Part shown: positions 1-3,909 of the stretch, in pieces
How the letters are laid out: each line of letters begins with the position of its first letter
How positions within the stretch are numbered: the first letter of the stretch is position 1
Source of the DNA: an uncultured Collinsella sp.
GTDB taxonomy: Bacteria; Actinomycetota; Coriobacteriia; Coriobacteriales; Coriobacteriaceae
Length of the DNA: 5,624 nucleotides
Assembly: GCA_902495985.1 (NCBI GenBank)
Contig: CABUZF010000092.1
Location: 1 to 5,624 of the forward strand
Direction of reading: 5' to 3'
Translations under genes and position numbers: made by a program
The notes under the pieces: generated by a model
What the model saw: only the letters and a program-made list of their open reading frames with translations
What the model was told of the DNA's origin: nothing
The model's database searches: none

Positions 1-17
1 ACGTACTTGTTCTCCAT
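1..17 (-). CDS. Start of a further minus-strand gene, cut by the left edge
   Basis: Only ATG and four more full codons are visible (Met-Glu-Asn-Lys-Tyr, then GT of the next codon). The evidence is the AAGGAG ribosome binding site 6 nt upstream and the ATG in the same orientation as all other genes. The product cannot be identified from five residues. Its place after the aldolase gene makes a role in the same pathway possible, but the 173-nt gap with a hairpin may separate the transcripts. Confidence 0.65.
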
Positions 18-23
18 GTCGCT

Positions 24-29
24 CTCCTT
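24..29 (-). promoter_or_regulatory. Ribosome binding site of the left-edge gene
   Basis: AAGGAG on the minus strand lies 6 nt before ATG at 17, the same motif and spacing as for the aldolase gene. It sits inside the palindrome TCTCCT-T-AGGAGA (23-35), which could partly hide it in RNA through a short UCUC/GAGA stem. Confidence 0.75.
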
Positions 30-120
30 AGGAGATAAAAAACAACTACAGGAAATGCGCCGTCAGGCTAGCCGTCACAGCGCGGTAAAGGTTTTCCAGG
101 TGCCCAAGATCGCCGAGAAG

Positions 121-158
121 CCGTGTGGCCATTGACCTAATGGGTCATGGCCGCACGG
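121..158 (-). terminator. Stem-loop after the aldolase gene, candidate terminator
   Basis: CCGTGTGGCCAT (121-132) pairs with ATGGCCGCACGG (147-158), and after one bulged base GACC (134-137) pairs with GGTC (143-146), leaving a 5-nt loop. The structure begins 32 nt past the aldolase stop. On the minus transcript it is followed by CTTCTCGG, a poor U-tract, so termination may be partial. The single imperfect pair is G-U on the plus strand and A-C on the minus strand, so the hairpin is slightly better as plus-strand RNA; no plus-strand gene is seen to use it. Confidence 0.5.
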
Positions 159-190
159 TTGAACGGCGAGGTCGGGTGCCCGGGAAAGCT

Positions 191-1111
191 TTACAGGAGA
201 CCGTTGTCCTGAAGGACCTTCTTAATCGCCTCGACGTTCTCGCCGGTCATGGCCTTCACCGGGCGCGGCATGGTCGGGCTGTCGAAGATGCCCATGAGGT
301 TCATAGCGGTCTTGAAGGCGCCGACGCCACCGGCATAGCCCTGGACGCCCGAGGTGACATCCCAGATGTGCGAAATCTCATTGAGGCGGTCCTGCTCGGC
401 CTTGACGGTAGCCCAGTCACCAGCCTGAGCGGCCTTCCACTGACGCACGTAGCCCTCGGGCTCAACGTTGGCGAGACCCGGGACGGAACCGTCGGCGCCA
501 CCGAGGTAGGCGCCGTCGACAACAACCTCGTGACCGGTGAGAATGCTCATCGGATGGCCGTTCTTCTCGTTCTCCTGAACGAGGTAGCGGAACGAGATGT
601 CATCACCCGAGGAATCCTTGACGCCGGCCAGAACGCCCTCGGCGCCGAGCTTGGCAAGGAGCTTCCAGGGGAGCTTGGTGTGAACGCAGACGGGAATGTC
701 ATAGGCAAAGATGGGCAGGTCGAGTTCCTCATGCAGGATGCGGAAGTGCTCCTCGACCTCGGTCATGCCCTGCAGGGCATAGAACGGGCAGGTGGCGACG
801 AGGGCATCGGCGCCCAGCTCCTGAGCGACCTTGCCGTGCTCGATCATGCGCTCGGTCTCGGTATCGATGATGCCGACCAGAACGGGCACACGGTGGTCGA
901 CGATACGAACGGCCTCGGCGATAATCTGGCGACGGCGCTCGTCGGTGGAGAAGACGACCTCGCCCGAGGAGCCCAGGAAGAACAAGCCATCGACGCCGGC
1001 ATCGATCATGCGGTTGATGCTGCGCTCAAAGGAGGCAACATCAAGCTGGTGATCTTCGGTATCGGGAACAACGACGGGAGGGATAACGCCGGTGAATTTC
1101 TGAGTTGCCAC
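191..1111 (-). CDS. DapA/NanA-family Schiff-base aldolase or dehydratase, substrate unassigned
   Basis: From the GTG the protein is 306 residues, the usual length for this TIM-barrel family. Schiff-base Lys165 lies in AGVKDSSGD, Tyr137 in FAYDIP, the carboxylate-binding loop is GSSGE at 47-51, and GADGSVPGLANVEP at 205-218 is the conserved late-barrel glycine loop. The family condenses, cleaves or dehydrates 2-keto acids through a lysine imine. True dihydrodipicolinate synthases have an Arg shortly after the YN.P motif; here that stretch is YDIPVCVH, with Cys142 at the Arg position, so lysine biosynthesis is unlikely. Sialate lyases have GYDE at the sugar-binding site; here the aligned residues are GHEV, so it is not a textbook NanA, although SSGD after the Lys resembles the sialate lyase and 2-keto-3-deoxy-sugar groups. 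With an importer and an esterase upstream, a catabolic aldolase or dehydratase for an acidic sugar is the best inference. It starts 68 nt after the second esterase-like gene. Confidence 0.88.
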   Translation of the reverse strand: MATQKFTGVIPPVVVPDTEDHQLDVASFERSINRMIDAGVDGLFFLGSSGEVVFSTDERRRQIIAEAVRIVDHRVPVLVGIIDTETERMIEHGKVAQELGADALVATCPFYALQGMTEVEEHFRILHEELDLPIFAYDIPVCVHTKLPWKLLAKLGAEGVLAGVKDSSGDDISFRYLVQENEKNGHPMSILTGHEVVVDGAYLGGADGSVPGLANVEPEGYVRQWKAAQAGDWATVKAEQDRLNEISHIWDVTSGVQGYAGGVGAFKTAMNLMGIFDSPTMPRPVKAMTGENVEAIKKVLQDNGLL

Positions 1112-1117
1112 AAGAAT

Positions 1118-1123
1118 CTCCTT
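1118..1123 (-). promoter_or_regulatory. Ribosome binding site fixing a GTG start for the aldolase gene
   Basis: AAGGAG on the minus strand lies 6 nt before GTG at 1111. It decides the start over the upstream ATG at 1195, which would lie inside the preceding gene and add 28 residues with no family resemblance. Confidence 0.85.
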
Positions 1124-1179
1124 AGTTGTCTGGCGGGCGACCCTGTGCCACCCACTCTTGTTGGCAGTGTTCAGGCCGT

Positions 1180-2031
1180 CTAGGCCAAAGAACACGAGTA
1201 GAACGTTTGGTTAAAGAAGTCGACGACTTCGTTTTCGAACGCATTGATGCGCTCGTGAGCGTATTTGGCATAGATGATATGCCTCCGGTCACACTCAAGA
1301 CCGTTGAATACGGCAAACTGATCCTTGGGATCGCTCACGGTATCCATAAGCGATGTGCCCATGAGCACCGATCCGCGCACCTGAGACGACAACGCCTCGA
1401 GGCCGCCGGGAAGTGGATTGGCAACCGCCGTGCAGGCGAGGCCCCGCTCGTCCAGAGCAGAAACCGCCAGCGCGACACCGCCGCCAAGGCCCTCGCCCCA
1501 TGCAAAGATGCGGTCAGGGTCCATGCCATCAAGATTGCGCGCCACCTTCGCCAGCGCGCAACCCCAACGGACGCGCTCGACAAAAGCGGGCGAAGAAATC
1601 CCCCGCTGCAGGTCGTCCGCACCAGCAACATCGTCATCCAGCGCGAGGACGGCATACCCCATGGCGGAAAATCTCGTCATGTGATGCCAGCCGCGCACAG
1701 GCCGATCGATGTCGTGGAACATCAGGCACAGCGGCACGCGCTCAGATACTCGGGCACGACCGACAGGCTCGATCAAACGAGCGTGAATCGCATCGTCACC
1801 GAGCTCAAAGGAGACCTCCGAGTAACGGGCGCAGGGGTTAACAAAGTCAATCGCCGTAATGGCCAGGCCTTGAATCTCAAGATTCGAAGCGCATGTCTCT
1901 AAATCAGAAACATCTGCTTGGACATCACCGCGCCAGTCCCGATATTCTACGAGCTTTGACGAAACCGTTCCAGGAATTCCCACGAGCCCGGGGACAATCA
2001 GCTCGTCAACATTGCTCTCGCACTTAGACAT
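1180..2031 (-). CDS. CE7-like alpha/beta hydrolase paralogue lacking the nucleophile serine (probable pseudoenzyme)
   Basis: This 283-residue protein is a diverged relative of the upstream esterase. The segment RGWHHMTRFSAMGYAVLALD (114-133) matches that protein's SRSWFEQASFAGMGMALIALD region, and DQFAVFNGLECDRRH (237-251) matches TQFAVYNNLTCEKRH. The nucleophile elbow reads GEGLGG at 179-184, so Gly181 (codon GGC, 1489-1491) stands where the esterase has Ser183. Asp230 and His259 (YAHERI) remain at the expected places. The PGQ/RGQ motif is absent, and the Ser-to-Asp interval is 49 residues instead of 91, so about 42 residues of the CE7 insert are missing. No signal peptide is seen. The frame is uninterrupted and the ribosome binding site is strong, so it is probably expressed rather than decaying. 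It may bind a ligand or partner with the active esterase; hydrolysis by the usual mechanism is not expected. The family assignment is firm by comparison with its neighbour; the role is unknown. Confidence 0.82.
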   Translation of the reverse strand: MSKCESNVDELIVPGLVGIPGTVSSKLVEYRDWRGDVQADVSDLETCASNLEIQGLAITAIDFVNPCARYSEVSFELGDDAIHARLIEPVGRARVSERVPLCLMFHDIDRPVRGWHHMTRFSAMGYAVLALDDDVAGADDLQRGISSPAFVERVRWGCALAKVARNLDGMDPDRIFAWGEGLGGGVALAVSALDERGLACTAVANPLPGGLEALSSQVRGSVLMGTSLMDTVSDPKDQFAVFNGLECDRRHIIYAKYAHERINAFENEVVDFFNQTFYSCSLA

Positions 2032-3001
2032 GAGCCTCCCCTCCCTTGCAGAAAAACGGAATGATCAGATCGTCAAAATCCTGAATCTCCTCGTGGCCAA
2101 AGCCTTCAAAGAACTCATGACGCTTTTCGCAGGTCAGGTTGTTATAGACCGCAAACTGCGTCGCTGGCGGACAGACGATATCGGCTGTGCCGGTGCCAAA
2201 CAGCACGGGGCATTTGACCATAGGGGCAAAGTTCTTGGAATCGAAGTACGCCAGCTTGGCATAGGCTTCGTCAATACGAGTCGAGTCCTCGTCAAACCAG
2301 CGAGACCAATAGCGCAGGCCCTCGTAGGCAATGTCGTCGGCATCCAAATCCCAGACCAGGCGGAAATCTGACAGGAAGGGATAGAGGATGGCGGCACGAT
2401 TGATAAGCTCGCTGTTAAGCGCACAGGTCGCAATGCCCAAACCGCCGCCCTGCGACGCGCCGTTCACAAACACACGCGCAAGATCGATGCCCTCGAGCTC
2501 GCGAACGATGCGGCACAGGATGCGAATATCTTGGTGCAAGCGAACATAGTAGAGGTTGGCCGGGTCGCCGTCGATACCGGCGACGATATGACCGGCAACC
2601 GTTGTGCCCTCAAATCCACCAATGTCCTCGGAGGGACCTCCTTGGCCGGGGCAGTCGAGGGCGATGAGTGCCATGCCCATGCCCGCAAACGACGCCTGCT
2701 CAAACCAGCTGCGGCTTGCACCCGGATACCCATGGAACTGAAGTACCAATGGCACGGGCTCGTCCGAGACAGGTTTAAGGTACTTGGCATGCAGGCGCGC
2801 GCCACACATGCCGGTATACCAGAGGTCGAAAAGCTGGCAGGTCGCGGCATCGGCGACCGATGCCGTCTCGATCGCATAGTCAAGCCCGACGGCGTCGGCC
2901 TCGGCCATGCGATCCTTCCAAAAGAGATCGAAATCTGATGGACGGGGCATGGCGCCTCGGTATTCACCAAATTGATGTTGTAGCTCCTGAGCACTTGGCA
3001 T
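2024..3001 (-). CDS. CE7-type acetyl esterase (acetyl-xylan esterase / cephalosporin-C deacetylase family)
   Basis: This is a 325-residue alpha/beta hydrolase with the usual CE7 length (about 320) and no signal peptide, so probably cytoplasmic. Family marks in order: PRPSDFDLFW at 19-28 near the N-terminus; FHGYPG at 89-94, with Tyr92 likely in the oxyanion hole; PGQGG at 118-122, where most CE7 enzymes have RGQ; nucleophile motif GASQGG at 181-186 (Ser183); Asp274 in TADIVCPP; and His303 in GHEEI. The catalytic triad is therefore complete. The family removes acetyl groups from sugars and small molecules; the substrate here is unknown, and the neighbouring importer and aldolase suggest an imported acylated sugar. 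The start is chosen at ATG 3001 because a CE7-like N-terminus follows it, but no well-spaced ribosome binding site precedes it. A TTG at 3016 (330 residues) touches AAAGG with no spacer, and ATG 2950 would cut into the conserved N-terminus. It overlaps the next gene by 8 nt. Confidence 0.88.
   Translation of the reverse strand: MPSAQELQHQFGEYRGAMPRPSDFDLFWKDRMAEADAVGLDYAIETASVADAATCQLFDLWYTGMCGARLHAKYLKPVSDEPVPLVLQFHGYPGASRSWFEQASFAGMGMALIALDCPGQGGPSEDIGGFEGTTVAGHIVAGIDGDPANLYYVRLHQDIRILCRIVRELEGIDLARVFVNGASQGGGLGIATCALNSELINRAAILYPFLSDFRLVWDLDADDIAYEGLRYWSRWFDEDSTRIDEAYAKLAYFDSKNFAPMVKCPVLFGTGTADIVCPPATQFAVYNNLTCEKRHEFFEGFGHEEIQDFDDLIIPFFCKGGEAHV
2040..2045 (-). promoter_or_regulatory. Ribosome binding site of the second esterase-like gene
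   Basis: GGGAGG on the minus strand lies 8 nt before the ATG at 2031, within the last codons of the upstream esterase. A second GGGAGG overlaps it at 2035-2040 but is only 3 nt from the ATG. The purine-rich run decides the start and, with the 8-nt gene overlap, points to translational coupling. Confidence 0.7.
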
Positions 3002-3037
3002 GGCTCGTGAACCCAACCTTTCGAAATCGCAACGGAG

Positions 3038-3065
3038 GTGCGCCCGGCAAGGGAACCGGGCGCAC
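3038..3065 (-). other. Perfect 10-bp GC-rich stem-loop between transporter and esterase genes
   Basis: GTGCGCCCGG (3038-3047) is exactly complementary to CCGGGCGCAC (3056-3065) across an 8-nt loop. On the minus transcript the stem lies 16 nt after the ATPase stop and ends 36 nt before the esterase ATG. It is not followed by a U-run (CTCCGTTGCG follows), so a full intrinsic terminator is unlikely. A partial attenuator or an mRNA 3'-end stabiliser that lowers expression of the distal genes relative to the transporter is more plausible. The hairpin itself is directly visible; its role is inference. Confidence 0.7.
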
Positions 3066-3081
3066 GGGAGGGAAAGCGAGG

Positions 3082-3909
3082 CTACTCGCCGAGCTTGGGA
3101 TGCAGCAGCGACGGCGCAGCGCCGAGCAGCATCTTGGTGTAGGGGTCCTGGGGGTGCTGGAAGACCTGCTTGGCCTCGCCCTGCTCGACGATCCTGCCAC
3201 CATTCATAACGATGATGTCGTCAGAGATATAGCGGACCGTCTGGATGTCATGGCTGATGAACACCATGGCCAGGCCGAGCTCCTTCTTAAGGTCGGTCAG
3301 CAGGTTCAGAATCTGCGCGCGGACCGAAACGTCCAGAGCCGAGGTGGGCTCGTCGGCGATGATGGCATCGGGGTTCAGCGACAGGGCACGGGCAATTGCG
3401 ACGCGCTGGCGCTGGCCGCCCGAAAGCTGGCCGGGAAGAACCTCGGCAGCGGAGCTGGGCAGACCGGTGAGCTCCAAGAGTTCCTTGACGCGCTTCTCCT
3501 GCTCGGCCTCGGTACCCAGGTTGTGGACGCGCATGGGGTCGAGCAGCTGCTCGCGAACGACCATGCGGGGGTTGAGCGCCGTGGCCGGGTTCTGGAACAC
3601 GACCGAGATGACGCGACCCATGTGGCGACGGTCCTCGGCAGTACGTTTGGTAACGTCCTTGCCCTTAAAGTAGACTTTGCCGCTCGTAGGGGCCTGCAGG
3701 CCGCACATGACGTTAGCGGTGGTGGACTTACCGCAACCGGACTCGCCGACGATGCCGATCGTCTGACCGGGCATGAGCTTAATCGTTACACCCTGGACGG
3801 CGTGAACCAGGTTGGGGTGCAGAATCGAGCCGGTACGGGTCCTAAAGGTGACGTGGACGTCATCAAGGAAGATGATCGGCTCGACGCCGTTGACTGCGGT
3901 CTCGCTCAT
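3082..3909 (-). CDS. Peptide/nickel-type ABC transporter ATP-binding protein (DppF type)
   Basis: This 275-residue cytoplasmic ATPase is the second nucleotide-binding subunit of the importer encoded upstream. It has Walker A GESGCGKS at 55-62, Q-loop Gln106 (VVFQNP), signature LSGGQRQR at 162-169, Walker B IIADE at 183-187 and H-loop His220. The region before Walker A (HAVQGVTIKLMPGQT) is typical of DppF/OppF. The chain ends about 20 residues after the NPQDPYTK-like segment (HPQDPYTKMLLGAAPSLLHPKLGE), so it lacks the longer oligo_HPY tail and cysteine cluster found in many relatives (usually about 310-330 residues). The stop is followed by an in-operon hairpin rather than by a coding remnant, so this looks like a naturally short form. 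The start is supported by a near-ideal ribosome binding site. All ATPase motifs are intact, so it should be functional. Confidence 0.94.
   Translation of the reverse strand: MSETAVNGVEPIIFLDDVHVTFRTRTGSILHPNLVHAVQGVTIKLMPGQTIGIVGESGCGKSTTANVMCGLQAPTSGKVYFKGKDVTKRTAEDRRHMGRVISVVFQNPATALNPRMVVREQLLDPMRVHNLGTEAEQEKRVKELLELTGLPSSAAEVLPGQLSGGQRQRVAIARALSLNPDAIIADEPTSALDVSVRAQILNLLTDLKKELGLAMVFISHDIQTVRYISDDIIVMNGGRIVEQGEAKQVFQHPQDPYTKMLLGAAPSLLHPKLGE

Larger units (their letters stand above)
18..190. other. Intergenic region between the aldolase gene and the left-edge gene
   Basis: This 173-nt gap holds the stem-loop at 121-158, two direct copies of GCCGTCA at 59-65 and 71-77, an 8-bp palindrome GGCTAGCC at 66-73, and the ribosome binding site of the left-edge gene. 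A run of six T on the minus strand (about 36-41) follows no clear stem. I see no convincing -35/-10 pair. The length and hairpin suggest that the left-edge gene may have its own transcription start. Confidence 0.5.

Noticed and set aside
36..41. T-run on the minus strand as an intrinsic terminator
   Set aside because: No stable stem lies directly before it; the nearest candidate pairings are short and imperfect, and a ribosome binding site follows at once.
1112..1179. GGGTGGCAC-like string in the leader before the aldolase, reminiscent of a T-box antiterminator
   Set aside because: The 68-nt gap is too short for a T-box stem I, the T-box core sequence is not matched beyond these bases, no terminator follows, and the gene is not of the amino-acid or tRNA-charging type.
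125..1183. Long plus-strand open frame (352 codons) opposite the aldolase gene
   Set aside because: It is a mirror frame produced by the codon bias of the aldolase gene: it shows no recognisable domain, and its position matches the real gene.
1126..1902. Plus-strand open frame (258 codons) opposite the second esterase-like gene
   Set aside because: No family motif is visible, and the opposite strand holds a gene with clear resemblance to its neighbour.
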